Source: JAIQFL01 sp035295745
Lineage (GTDB): Bacteria > Acidobacteriota > Terriglobia > Bryobacterales > Bryobacteraceae
Reading direction: 5' to 3'
DNA: 64,000 bases
Assembly (NCBI GenBank): GCA_035295745.1
Contig: DATGIL010000034.1
Location: 1 to 64,000 of the forward strand
Shown: positions 26,487-34,536 of the stretch, in pieces
Layout of the letters: every line of letters starts with the position of its first letter
Position numbering within the stretch: the first letter of the stretch is position 1
Translations under genes and position numbers: made by a program
The notes under the pieces: generated by a model
The model's database searches: none
Told to the model about the DNA's origin: nothing
The model's input: only the letters and a program-made list of their open reading frames with translations

Positions 26487-27140
26487 TCAAGCGGCCGCTG
26501 GCGTCAAGCGTTTGGAACTCCCGAACGCTGCTCCGGCGAGTACCACGACCGGGTACAACGAGACGTAAAGTGCCACGTGCGACAAGGTCGCGGGCAAGTT
26601 GCCGTTCCAGGATATGAAGTCGATTGGCGTGAAAGAAATCGTAACGTCTCCGGTGCCGCCGTTGCGGGCAATTTCCCAGAATAACAGCCCGGCGGCGAGA
26701 TTAACGAACGCGTGCAAGCTCGACAGAGCCACGCAACCACAGGCCTCACGACCGGGATAGCGGCGAGCCATCCAACGACCCACCTGGAAGGGAACCACCA
26801 AAGTCGTCAGGCCGCGCGCCGGCCATTCGAGCACACGATCTGGAAACGGCACGTGGAAAGTACCAAGCCAGGCGCACATGATTGCGGCGAGCGCAAGGCA
26901 CGCCAGAAATAGAACCCCCAACTCCACCCACGCGGCGCGAATCGCGAAGAACGCGAATCGGACCGGCGCTTCAGCAATCTGGCGCCAGACCCTCGCCGCG
27001 GCAATCCGCGTGATCGAAATCCAGAACCACCAAAACCGGCCGCCTCCGGTCTCTTCGATGAGGTCTCCCACGATCGGGCCGGCTTGCTCGCGGCCGCTAA
27101 CCAGCAACAAAACGAGTTCGGCGAAATAGGCTCTACGCAT
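26487..27140 (-). CDS. Multi-pass membrane protein, PadR-linked, unknown function
   Basis: 217 residues with about four hydrophobic helices (roughly 72-95, 105-122, 136-156, 186-206). An N-terminal soluble part contains VSGREQAGPIVGDLIEETG. I do not recognise a named family. Its ATG lies inside the last codons of padR (8-bp overlap), so it is translated with the regulator. PadR genes are often followed by the membrane protein they control; here it could be a partner or target of the divergent ADOP permease. Confidence 0.8.
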   Translation of the reverse strand: MRRAYFAELVLLLVSGREQAGPIVGDLIEETGGGRFWWFWISITRIAAARVWRQIAEAPVRFAFFAIRAAWVELGVLFLACLALAAIMCAWLGTFHVPFPDRVLEWPARGLTTLVVPFQVGRWMARRYPGREACGCVALSSLHAFVNLAAGLLFWEIARNGGTGDVTISFTPIDFISWNGNLPATLSHVALYVSLYPVVVLAGAAFGSSKRLTPAAA

Positions 27141-27474
27141 GCGCTACTCCGGGAAGTTCAAGATGTTCCATCAGCCTTTGATAGGCCCGTTGGGAACGTG
27201 AGACTGCCGCGATGCCATTTGCTGTGACTGCGAAGAAGCGCTTGGCACGCCCTCCGCGCTGCGGAGTGGGATCGCCCAGGCGAGAAGTCAACAGCCCCTT
27301 CTCCTCCAGCCTCTCCAGCGTGTTATACAGGGCGCCCGGCGCCGGATTCCGCTCGGTGCATTCGAATATCTCCTGGCGAATTGTGACCCCATATGCGTTT
27401 TCATCCAGGCGCAGGATCGCGAGCAGCACCACTTGCTCGAACTCTCCGAGTATTGGGACCTGCGGGCGCGCCAC
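27133..27474 (-). CDS. PadR family transcriptional regulator
   Basis: 113 residues. PadR winged helix: LGEFEQVVLLAILRLDENAYGVTIRQEI, APGALYNTLERLEEKGLLTSRL and the wing GGRAKRFFAVTANG, then a short C-terminal dimerisation helix. The start is GTG at 27474 with no ribosome site; a TATAGT hexamer ends about 7 nt upstream, so the mRNA is probably leaderless. A dyad over that -10 suggests autorepression. Divergent from the ADOP gene at 27566, the usual arrangement in Acidobacteria. Confidence 0.93.
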   Translation of the reverse strand: MARPQVPILGEFEQVVLLAILRLDENAYGVTIRQEIFECTERNPAPGALYNTLERLEEKGLLTSRLGDPTPQRGGRAKRFFAVTANGIAAVSRSQRAYQRLMEHLELPGVAHA

Positions 27475-27480
27475 ATTTAA

Positions 27481-27493
27481 ACTATACAGTAGT
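27481..27493. promoter_or_regulatory. Probable PadR operator over the padR -10 region
   Basis: ACTATACAGTAGT is an imperfect palindrome (ACTA/TAGT arms) between divergent padR and the ADOP permease. On the minus strand it reads ACTACTGTATAGT and contains the likely TATAGT -10 of padR. Position and symmetry suit PadR autoregulation. Confidence 0.5.
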
Positions 27494-27565
27494 TGAAATG
27501 GCGGCGCGTACTGCTCTTCGTGTTACGAAATACAAACTCTTCTGTTGCCTCGCCGTCCAAGATCC

Positions 27566-29953
27566 ATGCTGCAAGCCGTGTATCGCACCTATCGAAACCT
27601 CGTGCGCCGGCCCACCTTCTTCCTAGCTGTCGTTCTGACGATGGCCCTCGGCATCGGAGCCAACAGCGCGATCTTCTCGGTTATTGACGCCGTCCTCCTG
27701 AAGCCGTTGCCGTATCCCGGCGCTGACCGCCTGGTGGCAGTCTTCGAGTCCAGCGCGCGCCTGAAAGTGCCGCGCGGACCGGTAGCGCCGCCGCGACTTG
27801 AAGAGTGGAATCGCCTGACGCAGAGCTTCGCCGGCATTACGGGAGCGTTCACGGAAAATCGGGCGGAGACTTCGGGGACCCTGCCGGAGAAGTTGGTGTG
27901 CGCCCGCGCGGCCCCGCGCTTCTTTTCGGTGCTGGGGACGCCGCCTCTCGTCGGCCGCGGTTTCGGCCCGGACGAAGAGACCGCCAACGGCCCGCTCGCG
28001 GCAGTGATCAGCGAGCGCCTGTGGAAGCGGCGATTCCAATCCGACTCGAGCGTGCCCGGACGAATCCTGCGCCTCAATGACCGCAGCTACCCGATCGTCG
28101 GTGTCATGCCCGATTCGTTTCGATTCCCCGCCGACGATGTCGACGTGTGGCTGCCGGCGAAGCTCGCGGCCGTAGTGATGACCCAGCGCGAGGCGCGCTT
28201 CTACTCCGCTGTGGGCCGCATCAAGGAAGGTGTCAGCCTCGACGCCGCGCGAGCCGACCTGGCGGCGGTGCAGGCACGCCTCGCGATGGATTACCCGGCC
28301 ACGGACGCGAAGTGGTCGGCGATCATCGATCCACTCAAGGAAGAGACGGTGGGCAGTGTCGCGCGCTCGCTCTGGGTGCTGTTCGCGGCGGTATCCCTGG
28401 TGCTGTTGATCGCCTGCGGGAACGTGGCGTGCCTGCTGCTCGCCCAGGCGAGCCGCCGCGACCGCGAGATCGCCGTGCGTTTTGCCATCGGCGCGCGCCG
28501 CAGACAGGTGGTGGGCGGACTGCTCCTGGAGGCGATCTGCGCGGCGGCTCCCGGTGCGATGATGGGGCTGCTGATGGCGGTTTGGGGCGCCGAGTGGTTT
28601 CGCCATGCCGCCGCCCGCCTGCCGCGAGCAGAAGAGATTCATCTGGATTGGCGGATTGTCCTGTTCACCCTTGCCGTGACGGTTGCCACGGCGCTGCTGT
28701 TCGGACTGATCCCGGCCTTGCAAGCCACGCGCGCCGAGGTGTCCGGCACTTTGGCTGCCGGATCCCGCACACAAGCAGGTGGGCGCCAGCGTGTCCTGCG
28801 GACTCTCGTGAGCGCGCAGATCGCGCTGGCGATCGTGTTGCTGGTGGGCGCTGGACTGCTCATCCGCACCCTATCCCGTCTCGGCCAGACACCTCTCGGA
28901 TTCCGCCCCGACAACGTGTTGGCCCTGCGGATCAGCGCCAGTTGGGACGAGAAGCGCGACATGAGGCGCGTGCAGCAGAGGCTCTATCACACGCTGGAAG
29001 CCCTCAACGGCATGCCGGGAGTCGAGGCCGCGGCACTCTCGATCTACCTGCCGGGCGGAGGAGAAGACGATCCGCAGCAGTTCGGCATCGTGGGCAAAGA
29101 TAGCCAATCGGTGGGCCAGCAGATGTTTGCGGATTTCCAGTCGGTGAGTCCCGACTATTTTCGCGTGCTCGGCATTCCGCTGCTGGCCGGCGAGACCTGC
29201 CGCCTCACCTTCGACGACCATTCGACGCCCCCGGTGATGGTGAACCGGAGCCTGGTGGACCGTTTCATGGGCGGCATGAATCCGGTCCAGCAGCACGTTT
29301 CCACGGGGTCCTACTCGTTCACCATTTCCGGTGTGGTGAGCGACGTTCGCGATCATGGCTACGCGAAAGATCCGCGTCCGACGATCTATTTCTGCGAAAT
29401 GCCAGGTTTCTTTCCCGATCCGGAGTTCCTGGTGAGGACCACAGCGGACCCGGTGACGATGGTGGAATCGCTGCGCCGCCGCATGCAGGCGCTGGAGCCC
29501 AATCGGGGCGTGTACGATGCCAAGCCGCTCGCGGCGTACCTCTCGTCCACGCTCGCGGAGAAGCGCTTTCAGACGATGCTGCTGAGCCTGTTTGGAGGCA
29601 CCGCTTTGCTGCTGTCGATTGTCGGACTCTACGGCGTCGTCAGCTTTTTCGTGTCCCAGCGGAGCCGCGAGATCGGCTTGCGTGCCGCCCTGGGAGCCCA
29701 GCCTCGACAGATCCTGGCGCACATCTTCCGGCAGGGCGCCGTGATGACGGGAGCCGGCGTGGTTGGCGGACTCGCGGCCGCGGCGTTCCTCTCGAAGTCG
29801 ATCGCGTCCTTGCTGTTCGGCATCGCGCCGGTCGATCCCCTTACGTTTGCATTGGTGCCGATTCTGCTGGCGTTGGTGGCCTCAGTCGCCATCTGGGCCC
29901 CCGCGCGGCGTGCCACAAAGGTCGACCCCATGGAGGCCTTAAGGCAGGAGTAA
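27566..29953 (+). CDS. ADOP-type ABC transporter permease
   Basis: 795 residues from the ATG at 27566 (a TTG seven codons earlier is less likely). Two MacB_PCD-FtsX modules: N-terminal helix with TFFLAVVLTMALGIGANSAIFSVIDAVLLKPLPYP, first FtsX domain (about 275-430) with RRDREIAVRFAIGARR, second at the C-terminus with SQRSREIGLRAALGAQPRQI and DPMEAL at the end. This duplicated permease without its own ATPase is the Acidobacterial duplicated orphan permease family. It probably acts in export or lipoprotein/peptide handling with an unlinked MacB-like ATPase. It lacks the N-terminal prefix helix bundle seen in the copy at 34537. Divergent PadR is the likely regulator. Confidence 0.93.
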   Translation: MLQAVYRTYRNLVRRPTFFLAVVLTMALGIGANSAIFSVIDAVLLKPLPYPGADRLVAVFESSARLKVPRGPVAPPRLEEWNRLTQSFAGITGAFTENRAETSGTLPEKLVCARAAPRFFSVLGTPPLVGRGFGPDEETANGPLAAVISERLWKRRFQSDSSVPGRILRLNDRSYPIVGVMPDSFRFPADDVDVWLPAKLAAVVMTQREARFYSAVGRIKEGVSLDAARADLAAVQARLAMDYPATDAKWSAIIDPLKEETVGSVARSLWVLFAAVSLVLLIACGNVACLLLAQASRRDREIAVRFAIGARRRQVVGGLLLEAICAAAPGAMMGLLMAVWGAEWFRHAAARLPRAEEIHLDWRIVLFTLAVTVATALLFGLIPALQATRAEVSGTLAAGSRTQAGGRQRVLRTLVSAQIALAIVLLVGAGLLIRTLSRLGQTPLGFRPDNVLALRISASWDEKRDMRRVQQRLYHTLEALNGMPGVEAAALSIYLPGGGEDDPQQFGIVGKDSQSVGQQMFADFQSVSPDYFRVLGIPLLAGETCRLTFDDHSTPPVMVNRSLVDRFMGGMNPVQQHVSTGSYSFTISGVVSDVRDHGYAKDPRPTIYFCEMPGFFPDPEFLVRTTADPVTMVESLRRRMQALEPNRGVYDAKPLAAYLSSTLAEKRFQTMLLSLFGGTALLLSIVGLYGVVSFFVSQRSREIGLRAALGAQPRQILAHIFRQGAVMTGAGVVGGLAAAAFLSKSIASLLFGIAPVDPLTFALVPILLALVASVAIWAPARRATKVDPMEALRQE

Positions 29954-30120
29954 AACGCAGCACTCTTCGTGAACGGAGTGCCTCGAAGATGGGGCAGATG
30001 CATTCCACTCTGCATCGGTTCCATCCACGCTCCCCGCGGGAGCTACCGCCCGCAATCTGACCCCTTACGAGCGGAATGCCCTCCAAATCCGATTCCGGTC
30101 GCGCAACCGTACCGTGCGAC

Positions 30121-31662
30121 CTACAGCGGAATGTTCCCGTGCTTCTTGCGCGGCATCGTGTCCACCTTGGTCTCCAGCATGCGGAGTGCGCGAATTACTC
30201 GTGGGCGCGTCTCATGAGGTTCGATGACGTCGTCCACATATCCTCGCTCCGCGGCCACAAACGGATTCGCGAAGCGGTCCCGAAACTCCTCGACCTTCTG
30301 CCGGCGCATCGCAGCCTGATCGGTCGCGGCAGCGAGTTCGCGCCGGTACACGACGTTCACGGCCCCCTCGGGACCCATCACTGCAATCTCAGCGGACGGC
30401 CAAGCCAAGTTAACGTCCGTACGGATGTGCTTCGAGCCCATCACGCAATACGCGCCGCCGTACGCTTTGCGCGTAATGACCGTGATCTTCGGGACCGTCG
30501 CCTCGGCGAATGCGAACAGCAGCTTGGCGCCATGGCGGATGATTCCGCCGAACTCCTGCGCCGTGCCGGGCAGGAAGCCGGGCACATCTTCAAAAGTGAG
30601 AATCGGAATGTTGAACGCGTCGCAGAAGCGCACGAAGCGCGCGCCCTTCACCGACGAGTCAATATCGAGGCATCCCGCCAGAAAGGCCGGCTGATTCGAG
30701 ACGATCCCGATCGATCGTCCGTCCATTCGCGCGAAGCCTACCACAATGTTCTTGGCCCAGTGCTCGTGCACCTCGAAGAATTCGCCCTCATCCACCACGC
30801 GGCGAATCACGTCCTTGATGTCGTACGGCAGACTGGAGTCCTGGGGCACGATGCTGTCGAGCGCGAGGTCCATGCGGTCGATAGGGTCCGTAGTGGCCCG
30901 CCGCGGCGGATCCTCGCGGTTATTCTGGGGCAGGTAGCTGAACAGTTCGCGAATCATCCGCAGACATTCGGCATCGTCAGCGGCTAGAAAGTGCCCGACG
31001 CCGCTCACCGAGTTATGCGTCATGGAGCCGCCCAGTGCTTCCTTGGTGACGTCTTCGTGCGTGACCGTCTTGATCACCTCCGGGCCAGTGACGAACATGT
31101 AGCTGGTGTGATCCACCATAAAGACGAAGTCGGTGATGGCCGGCGAGTAGACGGCTCCTCCCGCGCACGGCCCCATGATCGCGGAGATCTGCGGCACTAC
31201 GCCGCTGGAGAGCGTATTGCGCAGGAAGATGTCGGCATAGCCGGCGAGCGAAACCACGCCCTCCTGGATGCGCGCCCCGCCAGAATCGTTGAGCCCGATC
31301 ACAGGCGCTCCGGTCTTCAGCGCGAGGTCCATGATCTTGCAGATCTTCAGGGCGTTCGTCTCGGAGAGCGAGCCTCCGAACACCGTGAAGTCCTGCGCGA
31401 AAACATATACCAGGCGCCCTTCAATGCGGCCGTAGCCCGTAACGAAACCATCTCCGGGCACGATCTGGTCTTCCATGCCGAAATCGCGGCAGCGGTGGGT
31501 GACCAGCTTGTCGAGTTCCTCGAAGGTGTTCTCGTCGAGCAGAAGCTCGATCCGCTCGCGCGCAGACAGCTTACCTTCTTTGTGCTGGCGGGCGCGACGA
31601 TCGGGTCCCCCACCTTGCTCGGCAGCTTCGTGCCGTCGGCGTAGTTCTTCCAGGCGATTCAC
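30121..31662 (-). CDS. Acyl-CoA (propionyl/methylmalonyl-type) carboxylase carboxyltransferase beta subunit
   Basis: 513 residues, the full length for this family. N-terminal half: KLSARERIELLLDENTFEELD, FVFAQDFTVFGGSLSE-type text, NDSGGARIQEGV and GPCAGGAVYSPAITDF (acyl-CoA oxyanion hole). C-terminal half: GRSIGIVSNQPAFLAGCLDI, ILTFEDVPGFLPGTAQEFGGIIRHGAKLLFAFAEATVPK, and RKAYGGAYCVMGSKHIRTD. The C-terminal RKKHGNIPL is standard. It transfers a carboxyl group from carboxybiotin to propionyl-CoA or a similar acyl-CoA, or works in reverse in methylmalonyl-CoA decarboxylase. Biotin carboxylase and BCCP genes are not in the window. GTG start with a weak ribosome site. Confidence 0.95.
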   Translation of the reverse strand: MNRLEELRRRHEAAEQGGGPDRRARQHKEGKLSARERIELLLDENTFEELDKLVTHRCRDFGMEDQIVPGDGFVTGYGRIEGRLVYVFAQDFTVFGGSLSETNALKICKIMDLALKTGAPVIGLNDSGGARIQEGVVSLAGYADIFLRNTLSSGVVPQISAIMGPCAGGAVYSPAITDFVFMVDHTSYMFVTGPEVIKTVTHEDVTKEALGGSMTHNSVSGVGHFLAADDAECLRMIRELFSYLPQNNREDPPRRATTDPIDRMDLALDSIVPQDSSLPYDIKDVIRRVVDEGEFFEVHEHWAKNIVVGFARMDGRSIGIVSNQPAFLAGCLDIDSSVKGARFVRFCDAFNIPILTFEDVPGFLPGTAQEFGGIIRHGAKLLFAFAEATVPKITVITRKAYGGAYCVMGSKHIRTDVNLAWPSAEIAVMGPEGAVNVVYRRELAAATDQAAMRRQKVEEFRDRFANPFVAAERGYVDDVIEPHETRPRVIRALRMLETKVDTMPRKKHGNIPL

Positions 31663-31790
31663 TGAGGTCTATTGTAAGGGCAATTCGCCGCGGCTCGGTC
31701 GCGAATAGCGAGTCCCATTTTGAGGGCAAGGGCTTGTAGTAAACTGACGCCTGAACGGTGTACAATTTGCTTGCCGCTTGAGGGGAGCCC

Positions 31791-32669
31791 ATGAAGCGCT
31801 TCAGAACCTTCTGTGTTGGTATCGGCTTGCTGGTTTCATTCACGTCGTTGCTCTATGCCCAGGAAGACATCCCTCCTGCGGGAGGCGGGCGGGGCGGCCG
31901 CGCCGGCGGCCGGGGAGGACGAGGCGGAGGTGGACGTGGCGGCACCCGCGAGTTTCTCGGTCTCGGTCCCGCTCCCGACGAAGCCGCCGCTGCCAAGGGC
32001 GCCCCGCTCTACAAACAGAACTGCGCCACCTGTCACGGCGAAACCGCCCGAGGCGCGCAAGCCCCCAGCCTCGTTCGCTCCGTGCTGGTCCTCCACGACG
32101 AGAAGGCCGAAGAGATCGGTCCGGTGATCAAGAACGGACGGCCACAGGGAGGCATGCCGGCCTTCGCCAATCTCTCGCAGGACGACGTCTACAATATCTC
32201 GCAGTTCATTCACCTGCAGGTGGAACTTGCGGCGAACCGCGGAACGTACGGCACAACCTACGGTTCTCTGCGCAATCAGGTGACCGGCGACCCGAAGAAG
32301 GGCGAGGAGTTTTTCAATGGCGCGGGCGGCTGTAAGAATTGCCATTCCGTTACCGGCGACCTGGCGAAGATCGGCGCGAAATTTGGCCAGTCGTCGGCCA
32401 TGCAATCGCGATTCCTCTGGCCTACTACACCCGGACCATTGAAGGCTACAGTGACGCCGCCATCGGGGCCCGCCGTTACGGGAACCGTGCGGGTACTCAA
32501 CGATTTCGATGTCGCCATCACTGATTCCGCCGGCGAGTATCACTACTGGCCGCGGGGTCAGGTGCAAGTGCAGGTCGAAGACAAACTGGCCGGGCATCGC
32601 GCGCTGCTTCCCAAGTACACGGACGCCGACATCCACAACCTCACAGCCTACCTGGTGACTCTGAAATGA
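31791..32669 (+). CDS. Exported diheme cytochrome c (second quinoprotein partner)
   Basis: 292 residues. Signal peptide to about residue 24 (LLYAQ), a Gly/Arg-rich linker (30-51), then heme motifs CATCH (78-82) and CKNCH (181-185), a GMPAF Met ligand segment, and a C-terminal beta domain ending DADIHNLTAYLVTLK. Domain order and the C-terminus match the cytochrome at 3130-4059, so the genes are paralogues; here the Gly-rich stretch is N-terminal rather than C-terminal. A GAGGGGAG site precedes the ATG. ATGA overlap with the next gene indicates coupling. Confidence 0.93.
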   Translation: MKRFRTFCVGIGLLVSFTSLLYAQEDIPPAGGGRGGRAGGRGGRGGGGRGGTREFLGLGPAPDEAAAAKGAPLYKQNCATCHGETARGAQAPSLVRSVLVLHDEKAEEIGPVIKNGRPQGGMPAFANLSQDDVYNISQFIHLQVELAANRGTYGTTYGSLRNQVTGDPKKGEEFFNGAGGCKNCHSVTGDLAKIGAKFGQSSAMQSRFLWPTTPGPLKATVTPPSGPAVTGTVRVLNDFDVAITDSAGEYHYWPRGQVQVQVEDKLAGHRALLPKYTDADIHNLTAYLVTLK

Positions 32670-34282
32670 AAATCCATCAATCCGTACTCCTGGTTTTCGC
32701 GTCGCTCGCCACTGGACTGCTGCAGGCTCAGGGGCTCGACCCCAAGGCCCTGACGCTGTTCAAACAACCGGCGGATGTCTGGGGCACCTACAACGGCGAC
32801 TATTCCGGCAGACGCTTCAGCGACCTGAGCCAGATCAGCCAGTCCAATGTCGACCTGCTGAAAATCGAGTGGATGTACCGCCTCGGAATCGGACCGCAGC
32901 GCGGCGTCGGCGGGCCCACCATCAAGTCGACGCCGCTCCTGGTCAACGGCATCCTGTACTTCACCGTGCCCGACCACATCTTTGCCATCAACGCGCGGAC
33001 CGGCGAGCACCTTTGGCAGTATGACTTCGAGGATAAAGGCGGTCACCTGGTAGGACAGCGCGGCGTAGGAATGTACGGCGACTGGCTCTACTTTGTGAGC
33101 CCCGACGGCTGGTTCATTTCGGTCAATGCCAAAACCGGCAAGGAGCGATGGAAGAAGAAAATCGCCGACGAGAAGCTGCAATACTTCACGACGATGGCGC
33201 CGATGGTCGTGAAGAATCACATCATCGTGGGCGTGGGCGGCGATGCCATGGACGTTCGCGGCTATCTAGAGGCGCGCGACCCGGAGTCCGGCGAATTGCA
33301 GTGGAAGTGGTGGAGCGAGCCGCAGAAGATGGGCGATCCCGGTTCCGACACGTGGCCAAACCAGGCCGCCATGGATCACGGCGGCGGAATGACGTGGCTT
33401 CCCGGCACCTACGATCCCGAGCTCAATTTGCTCTACTGGGGCACAGGCAACGCGAATCCGGTCTTTGCGGGGCAGGGGAGGCCAGGCGCCAATCTCTACA
33501 CGGCTTCCATCGTGGCGCTCAATCCGGACACGGGCAAGTTGGCGTGGTATTTCCAAGCCTCTCCGCACGACACCCACGATTGGGATAACGTGGAGACCCC
33601 GGTGCTCTTCGATGCGGTGATCGACGGGCAGCCGCGCAAATTACTGGCGCAGGGTGCCCGCGCCGGATGGTTTTTCGTGCTCGACCGGACGAATGGCAAG
33701 AGCCTCGTGTCGAAGCCGTTCGCCGGGACCGGCAACTGGGCGCTCGGCGTCGATGCCAAGGGGCAGCCGATTCCCAATCCGGCCAAAGAGCCGAAAGTGG
33801 ATGGCTCGATGATCGACATGCCGGCCATGGGGGCAACCAACTGGCCGCCGCCCAGTTACGATCCCCAAACCGAACTTTTCTACCTGAACGCGACCTTGGG
33901 GTACGGCGTGGCCTACCTCTACGACACCTCCGACAACCCCGAAGGCTACGGTGGGGGAGGCGGGGGTAATTTCGATTCGCGATCCGCGCTGCTCGCGTTG
34001 GATATTCATAACGGCGCCGTCAAATGGAGCCACGAGCACGGCCGCGAAGGCGGTGGCGGAGGCATGAGCGGCGGCGTCCTGACTACCGCTGGCAAACTGC
34101 TCTTCACCGGCGATTCCGGCAATCTGGTCGCTTTCGATCCTGCGAATGGCAAGATCCTCTGGCACCAGCGATTGCCTCAGGCGGTGAGCAACGGGCCGTC
34201 CACCTGGATGCTCGACGGTAAGCAGTATCTGATCGTAGGCGCTGGCGACACACTATACGCCTTGACTCTGGCGCGCAAGTAG
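32666..34282 (+). CDS. PQQ-dehydrogenase-like quinoprotein (second copy)
   Basis: 538 residues with a signal peptide (VFASLATGLLQAQG). Same propeller as the 4056 gene: TYNGDYSGRRFSDLSQISQSN, TGEHLWQYDF, TGKERWKKK, SPHDTHDWDNVETP, and the final WMLDGKQYLIVGAGDTLYALTL. It has no cysteine at all, so the vicinal disulfide over PQQ is absent. The stretch matching AEFGVRG reads DAMDVRG (about 193-199), replacing the metal-ligand Glu. It lacks the Gly-rich insert of the first copy. Electron transfer to the coupled cytochrome is inferred; whether a cofactor binds is open. Confidence 0.88.
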   Translation: MKIHQSVLLVFASLATGLLQAQGLDPKALTLFKQPADVWGTYNGDYSGRRFSDLSQISQSNVDLLKIEWMYRLGIGPQRGVGGPTIKSTPLLVNGILYFTVPDHIFAINARTGEHLWQYDFEDKGGHLVGQRGVGMYGDWLYFVSPDGWFISVNAKTGKERWKKKIADEKLQYFTTMAPMVVKNHIIVGVGGDAMDVRGYLEARDPESGELQWKWWSEPQKMGDPGSDTWPNQAAMDHGGGMTWLPGTYDPELNLLYWGTGNANPVFAGQGRPGANLYTASIVALNPDTGKLAWYFQASPHDTHDWDNVETPVLFDAVIDGQPRKLLAQGARAGWFFVLDRTNGKSLVSKPFAGTGNWALGVDAKGQPIPNPAKEPKVDGSMIDMPAMGATNWPPPSYDPQTELFYLNATLGYGVAYLYDTSDNPEGYGGGGGGNFDSRSALLALDIHNGAVKWSHEHGREGGGGGMSGGVLTTAGKLLFTGDSGNLVAFDPANGKILWHQRLPQAVSNGPSTWMLDGKQYLIVGAGDTLYALTLARK

Positions 34283-34455
34283 AAAATCCTCGAGGCCAGA
34301 TGTGGCGCAAGCACGCTGTTTGCCGCATCGAGACTCTTCTCTCGACGCTTTTCGAGTGTCCGCCATAGCTGATCCGAAGGTACACACCCTTGAAAGCAGG
34401 GGTTGGGGGTTGGGGGTTCGCGGCGTGTCGCCGTGGCCGGGCCCATCTGCCTGGC

Positions 34456-34508
34456 GAACCCGCCGCTTTCATCGGAATCCCTGGCGGCGAAGCAGCCCAA
34501 GACCACTC
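34456..34508. repeat. 53-bp dispersed repeat, copy 2
   Basis: Near-identical to 173-225 (51 of 53 bases), in the same orientation. It lies in the 254-bp convergent gap between the quinoprotein gene and the ADOP permease. The flanking sequence has a G-rich run, three GGGG(G) tracts separated by TT at about 34398-34416. Nothing coding was seen in 34283-34536. Confidence 0.8.
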
Positions 34509-34536
34509 CTGATGGTATGCGGGCTCGCAACTATGC

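Noticed and set aside
34398..34422. G-quadruplex in the GGGGTT run
   Set aside because: Only three G-tracts of adequate length lie together, so a stable intramolecular quadruplex is not supported.
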